From JBEGHD01 sp049334165 (GTDB lineage Bacteria; Bacteroidota; Bacteroidia; Flavobacteriales_D; Sanyastnellaceae): 64,000 bases of DNA. The notes beneath the pieces are model-generated. The model was not told where the DNA came from and searched no databases. It was given only the letters and a program-made list of their open reading frames with translations. The stretch is from NCBI GenBank assembly GCA_049334165.1, contig JBEGHD010000001.1; one strand, 5' to 3'. Of the stretch, positions 8,211 through 16,121 are shown in pieces. Position 1 is the first letter of the stretch. Each line of letters opens with the position of its first letter. Both the position numbers and the translations under genes were made by a program.

Positions 8211-8993
8211 ATGGCCTTTGAAAACATACTGATAGAACGAGAAGAACCAATTGCCGTGCTCACGGTAAACCGCCCAAAACAACTCAATGCGCTCAATCGC
8301 GCAACCATCAAAGAACTCAACACTGCTCTCAACGAACTCGACCAGGACGACAGCATCCGCGTGGTGATTATCACCGGGGCTGGCGAAAAAGCTTTCGTTG
8401 CCGGTGCCGACATCAAGGAGTTTGCAAACTTCAGCGTGGAAGAAGGAAAGTCGCTGAGTGCCGATGGCCACAAGTTGCTCTTCGACAGGGTTGAAGAAAT
8501 GACCAAGCCGGTGATTGCCGCAGTAAACGGATTTGCCCTCGGTGGCGGACTGGAGCTCGCCATGGCAGCCCACATGCGCATTGGGTCTGACAACGCCCGC
8601 CTCGGACTTCCGGAAGTTTCTCTCGGAGTAATCCCCGGTTACGGTGGAACGCAGCGCCTCGCCCAGCTTGCCGGAAAAGGCAAAGCCATGGAGATGATCA
8701 CTTCCGCAGGAATGATCAAAGCCGATGAAGCAAAAGAATGCGGACTGCTCAACAAAGTGGTTCCTCAGCCAGAGCTCATGCAAGCCTGCAAAGACCTCGC
8801 TGGAAAAATCGCCAACAACTCTCCACGCGCCATCACCGCAGCCCTCAGCTCAGTACTGGCCAATTACAAAGACGGTGTAAACGGTTTCGACAAGGAAATC
8901 GAAGAGTTTGGCAAATGCTTTGGAACGGAAGATTTTAAAGAAGGAACTTCTGCGTTTCTCAACAAAGAAAAGCCGAATTTTAAAGGAAAATAA
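8211..8993 (+). CDS. Enoyl-CoA hydratase/isomerase family protein (crotonase)
   Basis: The 260-residue protein matches the crotonase family in length and motifs. AGADIKEF (about 64-71) and the Gly-rich NGFALGGG (106-113) form the oxyanion hole. The two catalytic glutamates of the hydratase reaction are both present, Glu115 (GGGLELAMA) and Glu135 (LPEVSLGVIPGYGGTQRL). It should add water across 2-enoyl-CoA in fatty-acid beta-oxidation, or 3-hydroxybutyryl-CoA dehydration/crotonyl-CoA hydration; chain length cannot be told. It lies 17 bases upstream of dut and probably shares its transcript. Confidence 0.93.
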   Translation: MAFENILIEREEPIAVLTVNRPKQLNALNRATIKELNTALNELDQDDSIRVVIITGAGEKAFVAGADIKEFANFSVEEGKSLSADGHKLLFDRVEEMTKPVIAAVNGFALGGGLELAMAAHMRIGSDNARLGLPEVSLGVIPGYGGTQRLAQLAGKGKAMEMITSAGMIKADEAKECGLLNKVVPQPELMQACKDLAGKIANNSPRAITAALSSVLANYKDGVNGFDKEIEEFGKCFGTEDFKEGTSAFLNKEKPNFKGK

Positions 8994-9010
8994 ACGTTAC
9001 TTCTCGCGAT

Positions 9011-9445
9011 ATGAAAGTTAAGATCATCAATAAATCGGCTCACAAGCTGCCGAATTACGAAACCGAACTCTCTGCCGGAGTGGACCTCAGAGCTAACATC
9101 GAGCAGAGCATCGCCATCAAACCGCTGGAGCGCAAACTGATTCCCACAGGTCTTTTCATAGAACTACCTGCCGGACACGAAGCTCAAATTCGCCCGAGAA
9201 GCGGACTGGCTTTTAAACACGGAATCACCGTTTTGAACTCGCCAGGTACCATCGATGCCGACTATCGCGGTGAGCTCAAAATTCTTTTGGTAAATCTTTC
9301 GAACGAGGCGTTCTCTATCGAAAACGGTGAACGAATTGCTCAGATGGTAATTGCCAAACACGAGCAGGCCGAGTGGATTGAAACTGAAGAACTGGAAGTG
9401 ACACAGCGCGGAGCCGGAGGATTCGGCAGCACTGGAAAAAACTAA
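9011..9445 (+). CDS. dut: Deoxyuridine 5'-triphosphate nucleotidohydrolase (dUTPase)
   Basis: This 144-residue protein hydrolyses dUTP to dUMP and pyrophosphate, keeping uracil out of DNA and supplying dUMP for thymidylate synthesis. All five motifs of the trimeric dUTPase family are visible in order: AGVDLRA (about 23-29), RPRSGLAFKHG (about 61), the catalytic-Asp motif GTIDADYRGE, GERIAQMVI, and the C-terminal RGAGGFGSTG arm. Length is typical. It sits 17 bases after the crotonase gene and 9 bases before the nucleotidyltransferase gene. Confidence 0.97.
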   Translation: MKVKIINKSAHKLPNYETELSAGVDLRANIEQSIAIKPLERKLIPTGLFIELPAGHEAQIRPRSGLAFKHGITVLNSPGTIDADYRGELKILLVNLSNEAFSIENGERIAQMVIAKHEQAEWIETEELEVTQRGAGGFGSTGKN

Positions 9446-9454
9446 TTTTTAAAC

Positions 9455-10459
9455 ATGAAGATAATCGTCCCCATGGCCGGAATGGGTAAACGCATGCGGC
9501 CACATACACTCACTATTCCAAAACCACTTTTGCCCATTGCCGGCAAGCCAATCGTTCAGCGACTGGTGGAAGACCTCGCTGAAGTTTGCACTGATCCTGT
9601 TGACGAAATCGCTTTTATTATCGGTGACTTCGGGAAAGAGGTAGAAAAAAATCTTGTGGAAATTGCCGAAAACCTCGGAGCCAAAGGCACAATCTGCTAC
9701 CAGGAAGAAGCGCTGGGAACAGCCCACGCCATTCTTTGCGCAAAAGAAACGCTAGAGGGCAAAGTGATCGTGGCTTTTGCAGACACGCTTTTCAAGGCAG
9801 ACTTTAAACTCGATGACGAAAAAGATGGTGTGCTGTGGGTTCAGCAAATCGAAAACCCGGAGCAGTTTGGAGTGGTGAAAGTCGATGACAACAACGTGAT
9901 CACCGACTTCGTGGAAAAACCTGCTGAGTTTGTTTCGGACCTCGCCATGATTGGGATCTACTACTTTAAAGACGGTGCAGTTTTGAAAGACGAGCTCCAG
10001 TACCTCATCGACAACAACATCATAAAAGGTGGAGAGTACCAGCTGCCAGATGCGTTGAAAAACATGACCGAGAAAGGAATGAAATTTTCTCCCGGCACTG
10101 TTGACGACTGGCTCGATTGTGGAAACAAAAACGCCATTGTGCACACCAACCACCGCGTGTTGCACTACAACCGCGACAAGAACATGGTAGCCGATTCGGT
10201 AAAAACCGAAAACGCTGTAATCATTCAACCATGCTACATTGGCGATGACGTAGAAATCACAAACTCTGTTATCGGCCCGCATGTTTCCGTTGGCAGCGGC
10301 TGCATTATTGAAAATTCGGTAGTTTCGAATTCCATCGTTCAAAAAAACACAACGGTAAAGCACGCCAACTTCACGAACTCAATGCTGGGTAACTTTGTAG
10401 AGTACCTGGAGTTTCCGAGCGAGCTGAGTATCGGAGATTACTCAACTACCGGCAAATAA
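9455..10459 (+). CDS. Sugar-1-phosphate nucleotidyltransferase with C-terminal beta-helix
   Basis: The 334-residue enzyme begins with the NDP-sugar pyrophosphorylase signature MKIIVPMAGMGKRMRPHT and the lysine motif KPLLPIAGKPIVQRL. Residues about 1-235 form the nucleotidyltransferase domain (GTAHAILCAKE, VAFADTLFKAD, GEYQLPDALKN). Residues about 250-330 carry hexapeptide-type left-handed beta-helix repeats (VEITNSVIGPHVSVGSGCII). It should activate a hexose 1-phosphate, glucose- or UDP/dTDP-type, for envelope polysaccharide synthesis. The exact base and sugar are not readable. Only 9 bases separate it from dut and 9 from the TPR lipoprotein, so an operon is likely. Confidence 0.87.
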   Translation: MKIIVPMAGMGKRMRPHTLTIPKPLLPIAGKPIVQRLVEDLAEVCTDPVDEIAFIIGDFGKEVEKNLVEIAENLGAKGTICYQEEALGTAHAILCAKETLEGKVIVAFADTLFKADFKLDDEKDGVLWVQQIENPEQFGVVKVDDNNVITDFVEKPAEFVSDLAMIGIYYFKDGAVLKDELQYLIDNNIIKGGEYQLPDALKNMTEKGMKFSPGTVDDWLDCGNKNAIVHTNHRVLHYNRDKNMVADSVKTENAVIIQPCYIGDDVEITNSVIGPHVSVGSGCIIENSVVSNSIVQKNTTVKHANFTNSMLGNFVEYLEFPSELSIGDYSTTGK

Positions 10460-10468
10460 AAAACGTGA

Positions 10469-12208
10469 ATGACAAAGCAATTTCTGGCATATCTTTTCCT
10501 GACCGCCCTCTTGATTACTGGCTGCAAGAGCACTGAAGAAACTAGTGCTCAAGCGGATCCTGACAACCCGGATCAAACGGTAAGCAACGAGGATGATTTC
10601 TACTTCCAGCGCAAGTTTTTTGATGCGCAAGCCCAAAAGAATCTCGGCAATCTCGACAAGGCAGAAGCGCTCTTTAAAGAATGCCTGGAGAACAGGAAAG
10701 AAGCAGTTGTCTACTACGAGCTTGCACGAATTGAAAAGGAAAATAATGACCTGAGCGAGGCACTGAAAAACGCTGAAACGGCTCACAGAAAAAAACCTGA
10801 AAACTACTGGTATGCCGACTTGCTGGCTTCGATCTACAAAGAGACTGGCGATTTTGAAAAGTCTGAAGAGCTCTATCGCATTCAGCTAGAAAACAACCCA
10901 TCGCGGCTGGAAACTTACTTCGAGCTGGCCACCGTGCAGCTCAATCAGGACAAGGTGGAAGAAGCTATCGAGACTTACGACAAGCTTGAAAAAGAAATTG
11001 GTGTTTCGGAGGAGCTTTCACTTCAAAAGAAAAAGCTCTACGACTCGATCGGGCAAACTGAAGAAGGAATAAAAGAGATCGAGCGTCTTTCGGCAAACTA
11101 TCCAGGAGAGATGCGCTACCTGGCCTTGCTTCACGATGTTTATGCCGAAGCTGGCAAAAACGAAAAAGCCGGAAAGATCCTCGAAAAAATGGAACGCATT
11201 GACCCGGAAAACGGGATCGTTCAGATGAAGCTTTCTCAGTATTACGCGGCCAATGGACAGGACGAAAAATCCTTTGACGCGTTGAAAAAAGCATTTCACA
11301 CTCACGACATCGAAATTGACCAAAAAGTCGGTGTTCTGCTCAAGTTTTACTCGATCTCTGAGTTTGACCCAACGGCCATGGAACGAGCGCTGGAGCTCCT
11401 GGAAATTTTGGAAAACACGCATCCAAAAGAGCCTAAAGCTTACGCCATTCACGGAGACTTTCTTTCGAAAAACGGCAACCTAAAAGGTGCCACTGAAAAA
11501 TATGAAAGAGCCCTTACACTCGACCAGGGAAGGAAAGCGATCTGGGAACAGCTAATGGCCATCGACTCTCAGCTTCGAAATTTCGAGAAGCTTGCCGAAC
11601 ACAGCGATCAGGCACTTGCACTTTTCCCGAACGATGCCCGGTTTTACCTCAACAACGGCATTGCCCACGTCAATCTCGGCAATCTTGATGAGGCCATTTC
11701 CATCCTGCAGGCAGGACGTTCATTCGTGATCGGTGACGACAAATTGAAAAGCCAGTTTTACAGCACCCTCGGTGAGGCTTACCATAAAAAAGAAAATTAC
11801 ACAGCCTCTGACGAAGCTTTTGAAACTGCGCTGGAGTTGGACCCCACCAATGTCTTCACCATGAATAACTACAGCTACTACCTGTCGGTTCGTGAAGACA
11901 ACCTCGAGAGGGCAGCTGAACTGGCACTCAAGGCAAACACACTTCGGCCAGAGCAGCCATCTTTTCAGGACACTTACGCCTGGGTTCTTTTCAAGCAAGG
12001 CAATTTTCAGGAAGCGCGCGACTGGCTCGAGAGAGCAATCGAAAATGGAGGCATCAACCAGGGCGTGATACTCGAACACTACGGTGATGTGCTCTTCGAA
12101 CTCGGAGAGATTGACGCGGCCGTTGAACAGTGGAAATCGGCTCAAAATCTCGGTGGAGGAACAGATCTGCTCGACAAAAAAATTCAAGACAAGAAACTCT
12201 ATGAGTAG
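10469..12208 (+). CDS. TPR-repeat lipoprotein
   Basis: The 579-residue protein has a lipoprotein signal (MTKQFLAYLFLTALLITGC, lipid on Cys19) and then a long array of 34-residue helical TPR units from about residue 50 to the end. Recognisable units include KNLGNLDKAEALFKECLENR and LGEAYHKKENYTASDEAFE. Large TPR lipoproteins of this kind sit on the periplasmic side of the outer membrane and act as scaffolds. Its stop overlaps the start of the DUF4292 gene by 8 bases, so the two are translationally linked and probably act together in outer-membrane assembly (inference). Confidence 0.85.
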   Translation: MTKQFLAYLFLTALLITGCKSTEETSAQADPDNPDQTVSNEDDFYFQRKFFDAQAQKNLGNLDKAEALFKECLENRKEAVVYYELARIEKENNDLSEALKNAETAHRKKPENYWYADLLASIYKETGDFEKSEELYRIQLENNPSRLETYFELATVQLNQDKVEEAIETYDKLEKEIGVSEELSLQKKKLYDSIGQTEEGIKEIERLSANYPGEMRYLALLHDVYAEAGKNEKAGKILEKMERIDPENGIVQMKLSQYYAANGQDEKSFDALKKAFHTHDIEIDQKVGVLLKFYSISEFDPTAMERALELLEILENTHPKEPKAYAIHGDFLSKNGNLKGATEKYERALTLDQGRKAIWEQLMAIDSQLRNFEKLAEHSDQALALFPNDARFYLNNGIAHVNLGNLDEAISILQAGRSFVIGDDKLKSQFYSTLGEAYHKKENYTASDEAFETALELDPTNVFTMNNYSYYLSVREDNLERAAELALKANTLRPEQPSFQDTYAWVLFKQGNFQEARDWLERAIENGGINQGVILEHYGDVLFELGEIDAAVEQWKSAQNLGGGTDLLDKKIQDKKLYE

Positions 12209-13115
12209 AAGCCACCTCAGCATCTTTGCAAGTCTGCTCATGGCGGTCTTGATCCTCACCGGTTGCTCTAACAAGAAGCGTGCAGCTCGTGGAAAACCTC
12301 TTAAAAACAGAAACGCGATTGCACTGGCCAACAGACTGGAAAAGTCCCAGTTTCAGTTTGAGTGGATCGGGATGAAAATCGCAACCGAAACTGAGTTTGA
12401 CGGAAACCGAGAGTCGTTTAAAGCCAACATTCGCATGAAGCGCGACAGCGCCATCTGGATATCGGTATCTCCACTTATGGGAGTAGAAATGCTGCGCGTT
12501 CTCATCACTCAGGATTCGGTAAAATACGTCAGTAAGATTCCCCGAAACAAACACTACTACAAGGGCGATTTTAAGGCTATCAGCGAGAAGCTGGGAATGG
12601 AAGTCGACTTCGACATGATTCAGGCTTTGCTGGTCGGCAATCCGATTCTCTTTGAAAAAAACCAAAATTTCAGGTCCAAAATTGACGACCAGCAGTACGT
12701 GTTGATTTCCGATTTTTCGCGGAAGCTAAAACGATTGACGGGAATTGACGAAAAAGACCTCGAGCCAGATGCCGACACGATCACCGTAGATGCTACTGGC
12801 AGAAAATACGATCGACTGGTGCGAAAGGCTGACGAAGACGAACTCATTGTGAGAAGATATTGGCTCAACGGCTACACCTACAAACTGGAGCGAACAATCT
12901 TTGACGATCTGCACACCCAGCGTTCGGTAGAAATCACTCACGATGATTTCGAGTCGATAGAAGGGCAATCCTTGCCGAGGCTCACCCGTTTGACAGTACA
13001 GCAAAGCTATCAACAGCAGGAGGTGGAGATAAAAATTTCGCGCCTGCGCCTCAACAGGCCGTATGATTTACCTTTCGACATTCCCGATGATTACGAACGC
13101 AAATACTACGATTAG
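12201..13115 (+). CDS. DUF4292 lipoprotein, LolB-like fold suspected
   Basis: I chose the ATG at 12201 (304 residues) because the lipoprotein signal MSRSHLSIFASLLMAVLILTGC follows it. Upstream in-frame ATGs lie inside the TPR gene. The mature domain has the DUF4292 pattern: an early RDSAIWISVSPLMGVEMLR, then DSVKYVSKIPRNKHYYKG, then a C-terminal beta region. DUF4292 proteins of Bacteroidota are thought to resemble the LolB/LolA half-barrel, which suggests lipoprotein or lipid handling in the periplasm (inference). It overlaps the upstream TPR gene by 8 bases and the downstream EnvC-like gene by 29 bases. Confidence 0.83.
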   Translation: MSRSHLSIFASLLMAVLILTGCSNKKRAARGKPLKNRNAIALANRLEKSQFQFEWIGMKIATETEFDGNRESFKANIRMKRDSAIWISVSPLMGVEMLRVLITQDSVKYVSKIPRNKHYYKGDFKAISEKLGMEVDFDMIQALLVGNPILFEKNQNFRSKIDDQQYVLISDFSRKLKRLTGIDEKDLEPDADTITVDATGRKYDRLVRKADEDELIVRRYWLNGYTYKLERTIFDDLHTQRSVEITHDDFESIEGQSLPRLTRLTVQQSYQQQEVEIKISRLRLNRPYDLPFDIPDDYERKYYD

Positions 13116-14319
13116 TCAATTTTTGAAAACAGCTGCAGTAGCTGTTATCCTTTTGCTGTGCGCGTTTGCGGGTAGTGCTCAAACCAAAGAAGAGCTTCAG
13201 AAACAGCGCGAAGAACTCAACAAAAAGATTGAGTACACCAAGTCGCTCATCGACAAAACGAAGCAAACCAAAGCTGCCACTAACGAGCAACTCGTAATTC
13301 TCAACAAGCAAATCAACTTCCGTCAGCAACTCATTGCCAATATTCAAAATGAGATTGAAAACACCGAGGGAGAAATTTCCAGCAAGGAAGAAGAGATTAA
13401 CGAGCTCGAAGAAGAAATTGAAGCACTCAAGGAAGAGTACGGGCAGATGATCTACCACGCCTACAAAAATCGAAACGCCTACGATCGTTTGATGTACATT
13501 TTTGCATCGGAGAGTTTCAACCAGGCCTACAAGAGAATGAAGGTCTTTCAGCAGTATGCCCGGGTGAGAAAAATGCAGGCTGAGGCGATTGAAAACAGCC
13601 AACAGATTTTGGCCGAAACGGTAGACCAACTCGAGGAAAACATCGAAAGTAAACGCCAACTGCTGGGGTCCAAGGAAGACGAGTTTGAAGAGCTGGCCAG
13701 TGACCGGAAAAAACAGCAGTCGATGCTGGGAGAGCTTCAGCAAAAAGAAAAATCTCTCCTGAACCAGCAACAACAACAGGAACGCGAGCGCGAAAAACTC
13801 AATGCCGCAATCCGCAAAAAGATTGAAGAAGAACTCGCGGCCGAACGAGAAAAAAACAACGGAGCTTACAGTCTCACACCAGAGGGAAAAATCATTTCCG
13901 AAAATTTCGAGAAGAACAAAGGGAAGCTTCCCTGGCCCGTCACCCATGGAGTCATCGTTTCGAGTTTTGGAAAACACCCGCACCCGGTTATCCCAGGAAT
14001 TGAAATTGAAAACAAAGGTGTAGACATCGCCACCGACAAGCAATCAACCGTTTACTCCATTTTTGGCGGAACGGTAACATCAGTCTTTACGTTGCCTGGC
14101 GCGGGCTACAACGTGATCATCACTCACGGTAACTACAAAACGGTTTACACCAACCTCCGCGAAGTGAAGGTGAAAAAAGGCGACAAGGTCGACCTTCGAA
14201 CGGCAATCGGGACGCTCATGGGCAGTGACGAGAAAAACACAGCCCACCTCGAAATCTGGAAGACCAACAGCCAGGGAGGCGATCCTCAAAATCCGGAGCA
14301 TTGGTTGATGAAAAACTAA
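13087..14319 (+). CDS. EnvC-like murein hydrolase activator (degenerate M23 domain)
   Basis: The ATG at 13087 gives 410 residues and places a signal peptide at residues 1-32. It overlaps the DUF4292 gene by 29 bases. Residues about 33-255 are coiled coil (TKEELQKQREELNKKIEYTK onward). Residues about 280-405 are a LytM/M23 domain. Most metal and catalytic positions are replaced: the HxxxD motif reads N309-KGV-D313, the Y-x-H-L His is Asn356, and HxH reads H387-L-E389. This matches the EnvC pattern of non-enzymatic activators that switch on cell-wall amidases at the division site. The amidase partner is not in the window. Confidence 0.9.
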   Translation: MITNANTTISQFLKTAAVAVILLLCAFAGSAQTKEELQKQREELNKKIEYTKSLIDKTKQTKAATNEQLVILNKQINFRQQLIANIQNEIENTEGEISSKEEEINELEEEIEALKEEYGQMIYHAYKNRNAYDRLMYIFASESFNQAYKRMKVFQQYARVRKMQAEAIENSQQILAETVDQLEENIESKRQLLGSKEDEFEELASDRKKQQSMLGELQQKEKSLLNQQQQQEREREKLNAAIRKKIEEELAAEREKNNGAYSLTPEGKIISENFEKNKGKLPWPVTHGVIVSSFGKHPHPVIPGIEIENKGVDIATDKQSTVYSIFGGTVTSVFTLPGAGYNVIITHGNYKTVYTNLREVKVKKGDKVDLRTAIGTLMGSDEKNTAHLEIWKTNSQGGDPQNPEHWLMKN

Positions 14320-14802
14320 GTGGTGGTTGGTTATAAAGTCCGATAGCTGCGTTATGCTTGTTTTGAAAACAGTCATTCACAAAAGTGAACTCCTTGCTTT
14401 TCAAAATTGCGCAAGCCTTACTCTCGAACTTTATACCTCAAGAACACGACTGAATGGTGGGACACTAATCATTTTGAATTTCTCTGATTTGTTAAATCTA
14501 AGTTTATCTCACATAGAAGTCACATGGAATTAGTGTCAGAGCTTTCTATTTGCCTTCTGTGTTAAACTCCCATAGCTGCGCACTATTCATAATTCTTTAT
14601 TGCCCCATTGATCATTGAAGTCGTAGCTACATGCTCTGTGTTCTCTCCGCGATCTCTGCGAGAAACTTTCCGTAGCTGCCTGGTTTACTTCTTACCCTGA
14701 AACGATAACCACAAAAAATTTTATGGAATCTGAAAACCGGCCGCATCTTAAAGGTGCAACGGTTGCCAAAGTAATTTTTACACACCATAAAATTTAACAG
14801 TC
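14320..14802. other. 483-base gene-free region with repeated TAGCTRC motifs
   Basis: No gene was found. TAGCTGC or TAGCTAC occurs at 14344, 14573, 14624 and 14673. A 9-bp inverted pair, GACACTAAT at 14461-14469 and ATTAGTGTC at 14529-14537, encloses 59 AT-rich bases. A phrase containing CTCCGCGATCTCTGCGAGAAAC at 14645-14666 resembles a dispersed Bacteroidota intergenic repeat. The promoter of the plug-domain gene must lie here, but no clear TAnnTTTG box was seen. Confidence 0.5.
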
Positions 14803-15519
14803 ATGAAAAATTTAATCCTCACCATATTCATTCTTTCACTCCCCGCAATTATGCTGGGACAGACCTTCGGAGAAATCCAGGGAAAGGTCGTAGACTCCAC
14901 TGGAACTCCACTGGAAAACATTGATGTTTTTGTCGTAGTCGGAGCCAACTTAGTGGGTACAACCACTGATGATCGTGGGAAGTACACCCTGAAGCCTCTG
15001 AACCCCGGAACCTACAACGTTACCTTTAGTTCTGTTCCACACGCTCAGGTGATCTACGAAGACGTGAAGGTTACTCCAGATCAGATTTCATTCATACCCG
15101 AAGTAACTATGCGAGAAAATATTTACACAACAGGAGAGGCCATTGTGTTTGGCTACGAGCGCCCGCTTATAGAGAAAGAAACCGGGAAAGTGAGCATCCT
15201 CGCAGCAGAATTCGAAAACAACCCTGCGGCCAAGACGCCCATCAAACTAATCGCCAGTATGACTTCGGAAATTTCTGCTGGTGAAGACGGACAGCTCTAC
15301 TTTCGAGGGTCACGCCCCGGCTCGGTGCAGTACATTGTAGATGGCGTAAAACTCAACGGAAGTTTCAACAGCCGATTTCCATCCAGCGCCATCGGAAGCA
15401 TTTCAATCTACACCGGAGGCGTGCCGGCAAAATACGGAGACGTAACCGGTGGAGTAATCGTGATCGAAACAAAGAATTATTTCGACCTTTACAATGCGGC
15501 AAAGAATGCCAACCAATAG
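14803..15519 (+). CDS. Plug-only TonB-receptor-like protein with carboxypeptidase-regulatory domain
   Basis: The 238-residue protein has a signal peptide (MKNLILTIFILSLPAIMLGQ). A CarboxypepD_reg-like beta-sandwich follows at about 22-105 (GKVVDSTGTPLENIDVFVVV, DDRGKYTLKPLNPGTYNVTF). A TonB-dependent-receptor plug domain lies at about 120-225 (YIVDGVKLNGSFNSRFP, IYTGGVPAKYGDVTGGVIVI). It then stops: there is no 22-strand barrel, and the next gene starts 8 bases later. The protein is therefore soluble in the periplasm or associates with a barrel encoded elsewhere. The reading frame is intact with a clean stop, so this looks like a designed short form rather than a fresh truncation (inference). 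Its place ahead of a sigma factor suggests a sensing role. Confidence 0.8.
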   Translation: MKNLILTIFILSLPAIMLGQTFGEIQGKVVDSTGTPLENIDVFVVVGANLVGTTTDDRGKYTLKPLNPGTYNVTFSSVPHAQVIYEDVKVTPDQISFIPEVTMRENIYTTGEAIVFGYERPLIEKETGKVSILAAEFENNPAAKTPIKLIASMTSEISAGEDGQLYFRGSRPGSVQYIVDGVKLNGSFNSRFPSSAIGSISIYTGGVPAKYGDVTGGVIVIETKNYFDLYNAAKNANQ

Positions 15520-15527
15520 AATCGAAT

Positions 15528-16112
15528 TTGAAATTCTTCCAGCGGAAAATATCATCCCTCAGCGATGAGGACGTACTGGCCAGGTATCAAAACACAGGCG
15601 ACAAAAAATGGGTGGGTGTATTGTTCGACCGATACGCTCACCTGGTTTTTGGTGTCGGTATGAAGTATCTCAAAGACCAACACCGCGCGGAAGAAGCGAT
15701 GCAAAACCTGTTTGAAAAGTTGATGTCCAAACTGAAAGATCAGGACGTGAAAAATTTTCGAGGATGGCTGCACACCGTAGCCAGAAACGAGTGCCTGATG
15801 ATCCTGCGCAAAAAAGGGCCGGTGACCACGCAGGTGGAAGAAAGCCTTTTGTCGGTTCCCGAAGAAAGTGAGCAGCCGCTGCTCAAAGAAGCAAAACTCG
15901 AAAAGCTGGAAGCTGCGATAATCTCGCTCAAACCAGATCAGCAGAAATGCATCCGGTTGTTTTACCTCGAAGAAAAAAGTTACCGGCAAATTGTGGAATC
16001 CACAGATTTTACACTCAAAGAAGTGAAGAGTCACATCCAGAATGGAAAACGAAACCTGAAAAACGCACTGGAAAACGAAGAAGAGTTCACCTCACCGGGA
16101 GGAAAGAGTTAA
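15528..16112 (+). CDS. ECF-type RNA polymerase sigma factor
   Basis: The 194-residue protein has sigma region 2 at about 25-95 (VLFDRYAHLVFGVGMKYLKD, then the -10 recognition segment NFRGWLHTVARNECLMILRK) and region 4 at about 130-185 (LKPDQQKCIRLFYLEEKSYRQ). The start is a TTG at 15528, giving LKFFQRKISSLSDEDVLARY; no ATG lies near in frame, so the exact start is uncertain. It directs RNA polymerase to a small regulon. It lies 8 bases after the plug-domain gene and 9 before a membrane TPR gene that probably controls it. Confidence 0.9.
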   Translation: MKFFQRKISSLSDEDVLARYQNTGDKKWVGVLFDRYAHLVFGVGMKYLKDQHRAEEAMQNLFEKLMSKLKDQDVKNFRGWLHTVARNECLMILRKKGPVTTQVEESLLSVPEESEQPLLKEAKLEKLEAAIISLKPDQQKCIRLFYLEEKSYRQIVESTDFTLKEVKSHIQNGKRNLKNALENEEEFTSPGGKS

Positions 16113-16121
16113 AGAAAAGCC

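Noticed and set aside
8160..8783. Open frame of 207 codons antisense to the crotonase gene
   Set aside because: The plus-strand crotonase has all catalytic motifs. The antisense frame has no start context or motif and is a by-product of codon bias.
12084..12200. Upstream extension of the DUF4292 gene to an ATG at 12084
   Set aside because: The added 39 residues would sit before a clear lipoprotein signal and lie within the TPR gene.
13051..14043. Long open frame of 330 codons on the minus strand
   Set aside because: It lies antisense inside the EnvC-like and DUF4292 genes, its composition (Phe/Leu-rich) mirrors their coiled-coil codons, and no family motif is present.
14461..14537. 9-bp inverted pair as ends of a small transposon
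   Set aside because: No target-site duplication or transposase is seen, and 59 AT-rich bases between chance 9-mers is not enough evidence.
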